From positions 248,001 through 312,000 of the forward strand of contig CANTFL010001403.1 in the NCBI GenBank assembly GCA_947650285.1: a stretch of 64,000 nt of DNA. Direction: 5' to 3'. The position numbers were made by a program, and so were the translations under genes. Below are positions 10,330 to 20,615 of the stretch, piece by piece (within the stretch, counting starts at the first letter, position 1; each line of letters opens with the position of its first letter). Below the pieces are notes generated by a model. That model did no database searches and was not told where the DNA came from. It saw nothing but the letters and a program-made list of their open reading frames with translations. The DNA comes from Hyaloperonospora brassicae. Its lineage: Eukaryota > Oomycota > Peronosporomycetes > Peronosporales > Peronosporaceae.

Positions 10330-12822
10330 TGACAGCCACTATCAACGCATTGGCCTTTGCTTCTCGTGCACGCAGAGACGCTGTTGCCAACTTCCCTCGT
10401 TTGCTGCAGTGTCCTGTGTGAGTGAGTGGCTTTTGTTGCACCTGCGGGCGATGGCATTTGGTGCGTTCCGAGTGCTGCAACGAGCAGCTCCTGCTGGTCG
10501 AATGTCCATCCGGTCTCTCTGTCTGTCAAAAGTCTTCTACCTGGTCGGGAGCCGGAGAGGTGGACGGAGGCTTTCTGAGCACACGAGTGGAGCGCCCACC
10601 ATCTGCAGGTGATGTGGGAAGCAGAGCTTGAGCTTGGGCTGCTACAAGACAAGAGCTGAACAACACGTTCGAACCGCTTCTCGACGACAGCCCACAGTCC
10701 AACTGCGTTCGTGAATCGCGCAGTCACTCGCGACAGATAAACGCACATGCGACGTACCGACGAAGTGGTGTACGTCCTGCATGGTCCGGGACCGATCCAT
10801 ATTCACGTGAGAGACCTTTTGTCGCAAACCTCCCGAGCGATCGCCCCGCAAAAACGAAGAGCGATGCATGTCAGACTCAGGCAGACGCGCGCGCGCCTCT
10901 CTCTCTCTCACTGGCCGTCACGTGCCCACAAGTCAGCGATGCGTTCATACCGCGCTGTTCTCGAGTGAGTGAGTGCGCTCGTAGCACCCTGCGACCCCAT
11001 CGGCTATGTCTAGTGCACACGACAACATCAGTTGACATATATGGACACATTGGCATGGATCGTATGTACCTTTGGGCGGTTATGAGGCGGCAGGTTGACC
11101 CAGCGCATGGTCTTTGTTGACACTGATTGGTGCTGGAGGTCCCAGCAGATTCCGTTGCCGACTTCTGTACGCGATCTCCAGCTTCACTGGATCATCTTCT
11201 GGCAGGACTGGGAAGATCGCCAGTGTCCTGTCACCTGCATAGCGACCGACAGCATTTTACCAGTGCTCGTCGAGTTGCCCCGTTCTTCAATGGAGACATG
11301 CGCCGTCATGAACCCCACAGCTGCCGACTGACTGACTTCGTGCCAACGCACCCCACCACGTCAAGAGCTGACCGCCATCGCTACGAATGGCACTCGGGCC
11401 AGTCGTCAAAAGGCCACGACCATCACCAGAGTCCTTCGTCCCATCATCTGCTGTTGCGCTCAGAGATCCCAGTGAAGTCAGTCACTGCGACTCTCGACAC
11501 TGCAGTTCTGGACACAAGTGCAGTGCCAACAGGCTCCAACTGCCCCACCAGACCAGACGTGGGCAAGGCGCAGCGGAGGACTCTGTGTCCATTATCGCCG
11601 GGAAGTTGTCGAGAAGTGGGGTCATGCACACTCAACGTGCGCTTCATAGACTGCATGGCAAAGCGATGTACGAACGTCGGGTTGTCCAGTAGATCACGTG
11701 GCAGCAGTCAAGGCATTGCAACGACAACGTTCCGCTGGCGAGGTCCCGCCTCACCTCATGGCCACACACGCAGGCACTGGTACCTTGATGCTGGTGTAGA
11801 GGTGGACGTTTGTCACGCAAAAGTAGTAACACCTGACGCCAAGCAAAGATGCTCGTTCCACCGTGACATGGTCCATCATCGTCTCGGTGTCGTAATGGCC
11901 CCGTCCGATCAAAACATGACGACCGTGACGGTTTACCAGGTACGCTCGTGCATAGCATGCGTGGCTACCATTGCAATTCTTTCATTCGTCCTCGTGGCGC
12001 TCCCTGCAGATCATCGGGCGGTCAACAGCCAGCGATGGACACGAGCATGCAGAACATTTCTTCCAGACGTGATCCAGGTCAACCTTGTCGACAATTACTG
12101 CTCCATTCGTGACACGATCAATTGCCGCTGCCTTCGTTTACAGCTGCTGCTCGAAACCGTAGCAGCAGCACATGTCTTTGATCCCGGCAGATAAACTGCT
12201 CCGGTCTTTTTCACGCCATTGCACCGCAAGCCGGAGCCTGTTTCCACGTCGAGTCGCCTCCATCTGATCCGTCACGCAGCGACAGTCAACAGTCTCTGCA
12301 TTCCAATCGCGTCGTTGTTGCACCCACTGACTCTGTCCTTCCTTTTTGCCGTGTGACTTGTCTCCCACGTGCATATATGTCGACCCTGTCCTTCGTAACA
12401 CGGAAGCGGGACGTTGATCCCAAGCTGCACGCGAGCTCGTTGTCAACTAGACAGAGAGCGAGAGAGAGAGAGGCTTCGAGATTTGTCATGTCCATCATGG
12501 CACCGTCTACCTGCGACGTCCAGCAGCTCCATCTTGATCCCCTTGTCAGCTCCTTCCGCCTCTTTTCCGAGGAGCGTGTGGCCTCCAAGATGTGCCATAC
12601 GATCAGAAACGGCATCGCTCGCAAGACACCGACCGTGCGATTGAGAGCTCGTTCCGGAGACCAGCGCGAGATGTATCAACTGAATCGAGCCCCGCGAGTC
12701 AGCCACGCACGCACGCTGACAACTCGCATCGCTTCAGTCGACAACACGGCGCCCAGTTGCTGTACCCTTTGGCGCATGATAGATGCGGAGCAAAGGCGTG
12801 AGCACATCTCGAGCCCACTCCT
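10330..12822. other. Region without a convincing gene
   Basis: About 2.5 kb between the SLC1 promoter and the START/FYVE/GAF gene. A 355-codon open frame on the plus strand (11127-12194) is His/Ser/Cys-rich and shows no domain. On the minus strand of about 11.6-12.45 kb, segments of protein-like composition are broken by stops (for example TMMDHVTVERASLLGVRCYYF), which suggests an old decayed gene. No RNA gene is recognised. Confidence 0.4.
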
Positions 12823-15513
12823 GTGACCCACGGCCAGGGCCGTCAGCCAGACCATCACTTGCCAATGCGCTTTTGTCCAGCAGCACCAGCAACCGCACGC
12901 ATGGATTCAGCTGGGAAGAAGCAGGACAACGACCACCACCACCACCATCGACATCACCTCCACCACCACAATAGCAATGACCAGGAGGATGGCAGTGAGG
13001 GAAGCGCCGACCACGCGGCTGGGAACGAGACGTTGGCTAGCCAAAAGAAGCTTCGAGACACCCCTCTGCGTTCCAGTTCTCGACGAAAGCCACGTCCAGA
13101 CTTGTCCACGTCCATGGTCGTGAACGGAGCGAGCTCGACATCGGTAGCCATGATGAACCCCAGTTACAGCTACGACAGCGGCGAGAGCAGCACCACGAAC
13201 GAATTCCCGACACCGTGCAGTGAGAAGCTCTTGTCGTGGAACGGCTTTGGGGACTCGCGGTATCAGCGTCCACCGACGATTGAGTCCAGGCGGGACTCGG
13301 CGCAATGGAGTGACAAACGAATGCACGAACTCGGCGTAGCAGCTGCTGCCAAAGTGAATTGGGACGATCTGGACGTGGAACTCGCGACGGCATTTGCAGC
13401 AAGTGCCGGCGATCGACGGAAAAGCTCCGTCTGGAAACCCAAGAAGAGCCGTTGCAGCAGACGGTCAACGGAGATGAAGGTCTTCACGCGGCTGACTGTC
13501 CGTGACCATCGACATCAGACTCGATGGGGACCAAAGGGCTTTGCGGTCTTGGCTGAAACTGCTTTGCCCTGCACGGTGCAGGAACTGCGACTGGTGTTCC
13601 GTGTGCACTCCTCCGACATCTTCCGGGATATGATGCAGAGTCTCTATCGTCGTGAGTTTGTGGACGGCGAGCTCCTGCGGACGGTCGAGCTCGAAGAGGA
13701 ACCAAGTGGTGATCCCGCCAGAGCTTTCGACGATCACGAGTTGACGATCAAGTCTGCAACGTTTGAAAGCCGCCGTCGAGTCTTTCCCAAGCAAATGTCG
13801 TGGTGCTTTCTCGAGTTACTGCAACCTCGCGACCGTGCGTCCGACGAGCAGGCAATTGGAAGACGCACGGCAATGTCAACACCGCGTCTGTCAAGTCCTC
13901 GGTCAGGGTTCACCAGGACCTTGGTATCCATTGCACGTCCAAGCATTGTCTTGGATACCAGACGGTCGCTCCATTCACGGTCTCAGTTGCTCCGGCATGT
14001 CCCGAATGTCATCATCAACTACTCGTTCGAACAAGACTCGAGTGGCCACGGCACTCGAGTGGTTTTCCATGGCGAGTACTTGCCACCCAATGCCCACGAT
14101 GCTTTCAAACGTGCTGGTCACGAACGACGTCAAGCTCGTCTCTGGATGCTTCGTCTTGCCGCCAGTTGTCAGCGGTACCTCCTGGTCGTGCGACGTCGAC
14201 GTCTTGGGATGCAAGTCATTATCAACAGCACGTACTTTTCAGCCGAGACCGCGAGCACGACTGCCTTGGCTCACTGTGCTTGCTGCTACCGTCCATTCTC
14301 GAGCTGCTTCAAGCGCTCGAAGCAGCGGCTATGCTGTCTCTGTGGCTTTGTTGTCTGCAATAAATGTGCCCACATCCAAGAGCGGGAACATTGTGCGCGA
14401 GGGGACAGCCGGCCACAGATTGAGCAAGTGCAAGTGTGTGAACGATGTCTCCTTCGTGTCGATCAAGCGCGATATACAGCCGTGACGGAAGACGATTTGC
14501 GTCCAGCGCACGTGATCCCTGACGAATGTTCACCAGTACCGCGTCCAAATAGTACGCCCGGTGGAAGAGCTCGACATGACCGTTCGCGACACACTCGACC
14601 CAATCTCCGGACTCGTCCAACATCGCTGAATACGCTCTTGCTGGAAATCTTAGCGGACGCAACGGCTGGTGGACCTGCGCAGCAACAACGCAAAGCGAGT
14701 GTCTTGCGGGTCATGAAAGATATTGTCAATGAAGACCGTACCCAGAGACGAGCAAGTCTAGCGAAGCGCCGCGGAGTATCGGTCGATGCAAGCGGCCGTG
14801 GCTTCTCATTGCTGAGTGGACGCAGTCGAGACTTTCTGGTCGACGAAGAAAAGAGCGATGACGACAACCTGGTTGGCAGTGTCCGACAGCTCGGACAGAT
14901 ATGGGCAGACGCACCGTGCCATGGCGGTGATTATCCGTTGGCCAACGCAGACTCGAGGAGCTACCGGATCAAGTTTCCAGAGAACAAGGAGGAAGCGATC
15001 GTGCCGCCGATTCCGTTCAACGAGCGTCAGCGACTAGAGATCATCCGTGGCCAGCGGCTGCACGACTTTGGCAGTGTGCCTGAGCTGGACATCATTTGCT
15101 CACTGGCATCCAGGGAACTGGACTGCGCTATGAGCATGATCACCGTGGTCGACAAGGCCAAGCTGCATGTGCTGGCTTCCTCGAATGCGACAATAGCGGC
15201 CGGCCAGTCGTTCCCGAGAGAGCAGTCGTTGTGTGCGCAGAGCATCTTGGACCGCAATCCTCTCGTGGCTCGCCATGTACAGGCAGACGTCCGGTTTAGC
15301 GCCATGTCCATTGTCCGGAAAATGGGGATCAACTTCTACTGTGGGTTCCCACTGCTCGGCTCTGATGGCGAGACAGTCATCGGGTCCGTGTGCTGTGCCG
15401 ACCCACAAGGCCGTAACCTGACGCGATCGCAGTATGCTGCGATGAGCGGCCTGGCCAGCACTGCTTCACGCATTGTCCAGCGGATTGCGAACGAACGAAC
15501 AGTGTGTGCGTGA
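12823..15513 (+). CDS. START-like / FYVE-type zinc finger / GAF domain protein
   Basis: An intronless 896-aa frame. The exact start is uncertain: ATGs at 12823, 12868 and 12901 all precede a His-rich stretch (about residues 42-52). Domains in order: a disordered N-terminus; a START-like lipid-binding region (about 216-460, from KVFTRLTVRDHR to YFSAETAST); a FYVE-type zinc finger (about 485-546) with paired cysteines CACC, CCLC, CNKC and CERC; a basic linker; and a C-terminal GAF domain (about 735-893, DFGSVPELDIICSLASREL to IVQRI). The zinc finger lacks the usual R(R/K)HHCR phosphoinositide motif (it reads KQRLCCLCG), so PI3P binding is doubtful. START-FYVE proteins are strongly expanded in oomycetes, and a GAF tail implies small-molecule sensing. 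Function and substrate are unknown. Confidence 0.85.
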   Translation: MTHGQGRQPDHHLPMRFCPAAPATARMDSAGKKQDNDHHHHHRHHLHHHNSNDQEDGSEGSADHAAGNETLASQKKLRDTPLRSSSRRKPRPDLSTSMVVNGASSTSVAMMNPSYSYDSGESSTTNEFPTPCSEKLLSWNGFGDSRYQRPPTIESRRDSAQWSDKRMHELGVAAAAKVNWDDLDVELATAFAASAGDRRKSSVWKPKKSRCSRRSTEMKVFTRLTVRDHRHQTRWGPKGFAVLAETALPCTVQELRLVFRVHSSDIFRDMMQSLYRREFVDGELLRTVELEEEPSGDPARAFDDHELTIKSATFESRRRVFPKQMSWCFLELLQPRDRASDEQAIGRRTAMSTPRLSSPRSGFTRTLVSIARPSIVLDTRRSLHSRSQLLRHVPNVIINYSFEQDSSGHGTRVVFHGEYLPPNAHDAFKRAGHERRQARLWMLRLAASCQRYLLVVRRRRLGMQVIINSTYFSAETASTTALAHCACCYRPFSSCFKRSKQRLCCLCGFVVCNKCAHIQEREHCARGDSRPQIEQVQVCERCLLRVDQARYTAVTEDDLRPAHVIPDECSPVPRPNSTPGGRARHDRSRHTRPNLRTRPTSLNTLLLEILADATAGGPAQQQRKASVLRVMKDIVNEDRTQRRASLAKRRGVSVDASGRGFSLLSGRSRDFLVDEEKSDDDNLVGSVRQLGQIWADAPCHGGDYPLANADSRSYRIKFPENKEEAIVPPIPFNERQRLEIIRGQRLHDFGSVPELDIICSLASRELDCAMSMITVVDKAKLHVLASSNATIAAGQSFPREQSLCAQSILDRNPLVARHVQADVRFSAMSIVRKMGINFYCGFPLLGSDGETVIGSVCCADPQGRNLTRSQYAAMSGLASTASRIVQRIANERTVCA

Positions 15514-15711
15514 GAATGTCACCAGTGCTTCACTCGAGACCGACGAAAACTGCTGTGGAAGCAAAGCAACACGCACAAAAATCAAAACTTAGACAAGACG
15601 AGCGCGGTCTGGAGATGCGGGACCGACTCGTGTGATGCACCATTTCATTCTCCATGCCAAGCTGTCAGGCAGCGCTTTGCAGACACACGTGTGCAGTTCA
15701 ATTCATTTCAT

Positions 15712-18171
15712 TCATGCTACACAACTCATGTCTTTTAACAGCACCAACGCTCGCGCAGCGTTCAGACTCTCGCTCCACGTACTCTGCTGCTCTTCAGCGA
15801 CTCCATCGCCACTACCAATCGCGCTTGCCACGCGCACGAATCTTTGCATGATAAGCATCGCTTTTTCCGGCATAGAACCCTGGAACGCGGCAAGCACCGT
15901 TTCGCCGTACGACACAGTTTCACGTGGAAAACTGCCTGGCAGTCCAGTGAGCTGCTGGAAGAATAGCTGCAAAACCATCGTTGCAACCAAAGCATAGTGC
16001 TGGTCGCCCTCAGTCGCGAGTGCCACCTTCTCGTCCAGCTGTGCGACCGTTGCTTGTCGGTACCCGAAAATGATCTGACGCTCTTTTTTACGATCTAGTT
16101 TGGGAAGCGGCATACTCAGAGCATCGGCCAGAATCGGCACATGAGCCATGAAATCGCCTAGTGATCGACGACCAGCGGTAGCCAGTGTCCATGATCGCAC
16201 CAGGGCACTTGCAGTCGATTGCGGAAGACTTGACTCGAGTACTCGTTTGTCCTCGTCGCTCAGGGTCGTCAAAGGACCAGCCGCCTTTTTACTCCCGTCC
16301 TCTTCGCTGCCACCAGAACGTGACAGGGGCGGCACGTCTTCCATTTCAAGACTGTTGCTTTCAGCAACAAAACTTGTGGCCAAAGCTGTCAGCACTACAG
16401 CAGACGATGCAAGCAAATGCACCTCCACGACAGCAAGCTGTTCCATGCCAGCAACATCCTTGGCATCCACGTGCATCGATAGCTTGTTAAAGCCCTTTTC
16501 GAATAGAAGCAGCATCGAAAAGAGTTCGTCGAAGCGTTCTTCAAACGTCTTGCGCAGCTCGCGCAAAGACACAGCATCTCCTCGTAGAACGCTCGACAGC
16601 GCCTTGGCCAGAGCGGTCGAGTACACGTTGGCAATCTTGCTTTCCAGATGTGCCACCATGCCGTCCATAAAGTCATCGTCACCTTCTAGATCCGCAACGA
16701 CTGGAAACCACTTGACAAGAAGGTCAATGATTTCCTCACGCGTAGGCACGATCGAGACTTGAGTCGACGACGCTCGAGCCTCACTGTCGTCGCCAACATC
16801 TCCGCCCCGCTTGGCTCCTCGTTTCCCCTTCTTGGCCTTTCCAGCCTTTCCACTCCGTCCTCCCGACTCTTCTTGGTCGCGCTTCTTGCCACCCTTGCCA
16901 CGCTTCTCTTTCTTGTTGCCCACCTTCCCGCCAGCCTCCTCTTCGTCCACAGCATCGCCTTCGTCAACGTCTTGTCTCGTTTCCCGAACAGCACAACCAT
17001 TACCACCGCTACTCTTCTGCTGAGTGGCAGCACGCGTCGCTTTGACCCGCGCATCTTCCTCAAACTTGTCCATACACGACCTGAAAAAGCCTGCGCTCAC
17101 TGCATAACTGTCTGCAATCTGGAACGCCGTGGGCTCGTGTCCTGTCTTTGTCAACGCCGGCGACAGCACGAGCAGCGCTGCCACGTCGCCTGTTGACAAG
17201 GCACTCGGCACCACCGACCGTACATCCACGACGGACTCCTCGGTCACCGCTGCTTCCACTGCTCCGTCCATCTGCAGCTGCAACGCGCGACTCACGACAC
17301 TCTCTTGGAGCCGCACAGCATCTGGAAACCGCTTTCGCAGAAAGTCGTACGGCCGAGCAACTTGCAGCTCGCGCGCTCGTGCGTGATCAATGTACCCATT
17401 TTCTTGAAAAAACGAGTACATACTCGATCGCTGGGCGTCCATAAACACGTACGGCACGTACTCACGGCCTCGCAGCGTCCCCATGAGCACTTTGGCCTGC
17501 AACAACTCGGCCAGCGCCTCGTTCGCCACTGCTTCGTCGATGCCAAACGAACGCAGCACGTCGAGCACGAACGCTGGACGTGTCACTGCCGCAAACACGC
17601 CCCGAAGTCGCGCCTTCTGGGCCGTCACGTACGCGTCCGTGTACAAGACATTGTCCCGCTCACGCGCTCGCAAGATCCCGCCCAGGCGCCGCCGTACGAC
17701 GTCCCGCATGTAGTCGACGGCAAAGCCATAGTGCTGGGCCAAGTCCCCAATGGACGTCGTGCCGCGCTCTTGCAACAGCACGTCCGTGTCTTCCATGATC
17801 CCGTCTAAGTACGAACTCGTGAGCACCTCTTCGCCGTCGTTGACCACAACGTACGAGTCCTTGTGGCTGCGACTGCTGCGGCAGAGCGCGGCCACCTGCT
17901 TCTCGACGTGCGTCCGGTCCACGTCAATGAGCTTCTCGAGCTCCGTGAGGCTCACACGTCCGCCGTAGAGCGCCACGTAGTCGGCGACCTCGCGCTGCAC
18001 CCGAAGCGGCGTGAGAAACTGCTTGCCCGTGCGCGTGTGGATGACCTGGAGCTTGCCGGTCTGTTGCAGCTTGCGCAGCAAGTCGATGACGTTGTGGTCC
18101 GACAGCTTGAGCGCCGCCTCCTGCTGCTGCACCGCCGCCAGTTGCTGCTGCAGCTCGGCGATCTCGTCCAT
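15712..18171 (-). CDS. UFL1: E3 UFM1-protein ligase 1
   Basis: An 819-aa intronless protein, near the usual length (about 790 in animals). The N-terminus, MDEIAELQQQLAAVQQQEAALKL, is the coiled segment that pairs with DDRGK1 in known UFL1. It is followed by winged-helix (PCI-like) repeats containing the family segments HTRTGKQFLTPLRV and YGGRVSLTELEKLIDVD. A Lys/Gly/Arg-rich linker (about residues 395-450) precedes the helical C-terminal domain. UFL1 is a scaffold-type E3 that moves UFM1 from UFC1 to ribosomal protein uL24 and other targets at the ER, for stalled-ribosome clearance and ER-phagy. It is divergent from RAD9, 317 bp apart, across a tandem repeat that begins at its start codon. 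Confidence 0.93.
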   Translation of the reverse strand: MDEIAELQQQLAAVQQQEAALKLSDHNVIDLLRKLQQTGKLQVIHTRTGKQFLTPLRVQREVADYVALYGGRVSLTELEKLIDVDRTHVEKQVAALCRSSRSHKDSYVVVNDGEEVLTSSYLDGIMEDTDVLLQERGTTSIGDLAQHYGFAVDYMRDVVRRRLGGILRARERDNVLYTDAYVTAQKARLRGVFAAVTRPAFVLDVLRSFGIDEAVANEALAELLQAKVLMGTLRGREYVPYVFMDAQRSSMYSFFQENGYIDHARARELQVARPYDFLRKRFPDAVRLQESVVSRALQLQMDGAVEAAVTEESVVDVRSVVPSALSTGDVAALLVLSPALTKTGHEPTAFQIADSYAVSAGFFRSCMDKFEEDARVKATRAATQQKSSGGNGCAVRETRQDVDEGDAVDEEEAGGKVGNKKEKRGKGGKKRDQEESGGRSGKAGKAKKGKRGAKRGGDVGDDSEARASSTQVSIVPTREEIIDLLVKWFPVVADLEGDDDFMDGMVAHLESKIANVYSTALAKALSSVLRGDAVSLRELRKTFEERFDELFSMLLLFEKGFNKLSMHVDAKDVAGMEQLAVVEVHLLASSAVVLTALATSFVAESNSLEMEDVPPLSRSGGSEEDGSKKAAGPLTTLSDEDKRVLESSLPQSTASALVRSWTLATAGRRSLGDFMAHVPILADALSMPLPKLDRKKERQIIFGYRQATVAQLDEKVALATEGDQHYALVATMVLQLFFQQLTGLPGSFPRETVSYGETVLAAFQGSMPEKAMLIMQRFVRVASAIGSGDGVAEEQQSTWSESLNAARALVLLKDMSCVA

Positions 18172-18450
18172 GTTGGGTGCAATCGAGAGAGTGATGGTCG
18201 GAAGTGGCCGCGCGTGCGGTTGTCACTCGAGCGAGGGGAAACGAACGATGCGCGGTCGCTCGTGTCGATGTTGGGTGCAATCGAGAGAGTGATGGTCGAA
18301 GGTGGCCGCGCGTGCGGTTGTCACTCGAGCGAGGGGAAACGAACGATGCGCGGTCGCTCGTGTCGATGTTGTATGAGGTGCACGCGCGCAGAGTGATGGT
18401 CGGAGGTGGCCGCGCGTGCGGTTGTCACTCGAGCGAGGGGAAACGAACGG
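18170..18450. repeat. About 98-bp tandem repeat, three copies
   Basis: Units begin at GTGATGGTCG at 18191, 18289 and 18393, so the periods are 98 and 104. Each holds the block GTTGTCACTCGAGCGAGGGG. The last unit is shortened, and its junction is altered (TGTATGAGGTGCACGCGCG replaces the usual link). The left edge includes the UFL1 start codon context: CATGTTGGGTGCAATCGAGA there is copied as GATGTTGGGTGCAATCGAGA further on. Confidence 0.93.
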
Positions 18451-18488
18451 CACGCGCGTGCAGCACGGTCGCCGTGCGCTGCTGTACG
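18172..18488. promoter_or_regulatory. Shared UFL1-RAD9 bidirectional promoter region
   Basis: The 317 bp between the two start codons must hold both 5' regions, and nearly all of it is the tandem repeat. The recurring TCACTCGAGCGA block is a candidate factor site by position only. Confidence 0.5.
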
Positions 18489-19997
18489 ATGGAAGTGCGG
18501 CTCGAGCTGGTCGAGGACGCGCTCAAGGTGTTTGTCGCGGCGCTGCAGTGCCTGGCGCAAGTCGGCAAGGAGCTGTCGATGGAGTGCGACATTGCGGCCC
18601 GCTGCCTCACGCTCCGCGCACTCAACGACGCGCGCTCGGCCTCGGGCCAAGTGGTGCTCGCGCGCTCGTTCTTTATCGAGTCGCCCGCGGGCAGTGTGAC
18701 GCTACAGAACGTGGCAATATCGTCGCGCGAGGCGCTCTGCGCGCGCTTTGGCGGCCGCGCACCGTTTGCCAAGTGCAAAGTGTTTGCCAAGTCGTGCTGC
18801 AACGTGTTCCGCACGCTCAAGCACGTCCAGAGCGTCCAACTGGCGCTGCTCGTGGACCAAGAAGCGCTCGACGGGGCGGACGCGAGTCAGGAAGCGGCCC
18901 TGTCGCCGCGCAGTGACACCGCCAACAACAACAGCAATGCGGACGAAGTGGATCTGGACTGTCTGGCGCTGCGCTGGACGCTGCGCTGCGCGTTCGACAT
19001 CACCAAGACGCACTATATGAAGGTCCAGTCGTGTCAGGTCATGCGCGCCGTGTTTGATCGCAGCGCGTGCGCAAACCACTGGCGAACGCGGCAGCACCAC
19101 CTGAGCTCGTTGTTGGCGCACGTGCAGCACAGTAGCGAAGTGAGCGTCACGTGTTCGCCGACGCACGTGAAGGTGGAGAGCTACTTTTCGACTGGCACTG
19201 AGGGGAAAGCGCAGCTACAGACGGAGACGGCGGTGGAGAGCGGTGAGTTTAGTGAGTATGTGCTGCAGCCGGCAGCGACGACGTGGGGTGAGCCCGCGGG
19301 CGCGCAGTTGATCTTTTGTATCAAAGAGATTAGGGTGAGTGAACGTTGTTAAGATTGTTTTAGCTGTGCTTGTGGCTGGAGACAGAGGGACAGAAGAAGA
19401 AGAAGAAGAGAGAGAGAGAGAAAGAGAGAGAGAGAGGATGCAGACTGATGATGCGTTGCGACGGTGACTGGTCCTATTAGGCGCTGCTGGCGTTCTGCAA
19501 GACGAGTGACGTGTTGGAGGTCTCGTTCTACTACACGACAAGTGGGAGGTGAGTGGAATGCTGCAATGGAAGAGTGAGCGTTTGCAGCGGCGTGAACTGA
19601 TGGTGTGAGTCGCGTCGTGTTGTGTCGTGTGTGCATGATACAGTCCCGTGTTGTTTACGGCCGAGTCGACGTCGATGGCCAAGTTCTCGATCGAGCTGAC
19701 GCTGTCCACAGTTACGACGTTCGTACCGGCATCGTCGCAGTCGTGCGCCGAGGCCGAAGTTACGCTGTGCGTCAACGAGTGAGTGCATCGAGTCGCTTGT
19801 GTGGCGGCGGTGGTGATAGTGCTGGTGGTAGTTGTTGTCCTGATAGTGTCGATCTATGATTGTTGCTGTTGTTGCTGCATTGCAGCACCATGATGAGCAC
19901 GTCTGCCACTAGTCAGACACTGTCGCAATCGCAGTCTTCCTCTCAGGAGAATCCGCGTTACCTGACGCATAGCAAGCGTCCACGGGTGGAGGACTAG
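18489..19997 (+). CDS. RAD9: 9-1-1 checkpoint clamp subunit RAD9
   Basis: Four exons: 18489-19334, 19481-19548, 19644-19778 and 19886-19997, all GT-AG, phases 0, 2 and 2, giving 386 aa. The N-terminal about 300 residues form the two-lobed PCNA-like RAD9 fold: LVEDALKVFVAALQCLAQVGKEL, LARSFFIES, CKVFAKSCCNVFR, LRWTLRCAFDITKTH, and after splicing ALLAFCKTSDVLEVSFYYTTSGSPVLFTAES. The tail is Ser/Gln-rich and ends in SKRPRVED, a likely nuclear signal with SQ sites for ATR/ATM-type kinases. RAD9 forms the clamp with RAD1 and HUS1 that is loaded at DNA damage and recruits TopBP1. The frame is open 95 codons upstream through the promoter repeat, but homology starts at 18489. It converges with the small acidic-protein gene. 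Confidence 0.92.
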
Positions 19998-20150
19998 CAG
20001 CAGACACAAGACTGGATGGGAAACACGGCAGTTCATGAAGGTACGCAAATGATAAAGTCGGCGTCGTTACCCGTGGAATGACGTCAAAATGGGGTAAGCC
20101 GACGCCCGTTTCTCGCTCTCGCTCGCTCGCTCTCTCTTTCTTTCTGTAGC

Positions 20151-20615
20151 TTATTGCTCTCTTTCCTGCACGAACCAGCTCTCTCCACCCAAGTCCATCG
20201 TGCCTTCCGCAATGCTCTCGAACGTCGGCGACTTGTCAATCACTTCCCACTCGTCGCCTTTTGCGCTGCTGCCGGTCTCGTAGTCGCTCTTCTTTTGTTG
20301 TTTCCGGCGTCGCGCTACTACGATCGGACACGGAGACAAAGGGAAGCGATAGGGCACAAACTCGGTGCCGGCCACAGCGTCCGCGACGCCGTCGACGTTC
20401 TCCTTCTCTTCGCTGTCCACGCCGTCACTCTCGCTGTCGGAAAACTCGTCGCTGCGTGCGAGTTCGCGCAGCTTCTTGAGATTGAAACGGCGCTGACGCA
20501 GCGGCGATGCGGGCGCGTGGCCACACGTGGGCGACAGGCTGCGAGTCATGCCGTCGCGCCGATTGCCGAATGCGGTCTCCACGCCATGCAGCGACACTGC
20601 TGCCATGTTGGCCAA
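20151..20615 (-). CDS. Small acidic hypothetical protein
   Basis: A 154-aa single-exon frame ending 153 bp from the RAD9 stop, in convergent orientation. The sequence is hydrophilic: a basic stretch (PLRQRRFNLKKLRELAR, about 38-54) is followed by an acidic DEFSDSESDGVDSEEKENVDG segment, then VARRRKQQKK, and WEVIDKSP near the C-terminus. There are no membrane segments, no signal peptide and no domain I can name. Composition favours this strand over the antisense frame. Ser-rich acidic patches suggest CK2 phosphorylation; a nuclear adaptor role is only a guess. A further upstream exon cannot be excluded. Confidence 0.6.
   Translation of the reverse strand: MANMAAVSLHGVETAFGNRRDGMTRSLSPTCGHAPASPLRQRRFNLKKLRELARSDEFSDSESDGVDSEEKENVDGVADAVAGTEFVPYRFPLSPCPIVVARRRKQQKKSDYETGSSAKGDEWEVIDKSPTFESIAEGTMDLGGESWFVQEREQ

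Noticed and set aside
11127..12194. 355-codon plus-strand open frame
   Set aside because: His/Ser/Cys-rich composition, no domain, no clear start context, and stop-broken protein-like sequence on the opposite strand; more likely a chance frame in GC-rich sequence.
18204..18488. Upstream in-frame start for RAD9
   Set aside because: The 95 added codons come from the tandem repeat; RAD9 homology starts at 18489.
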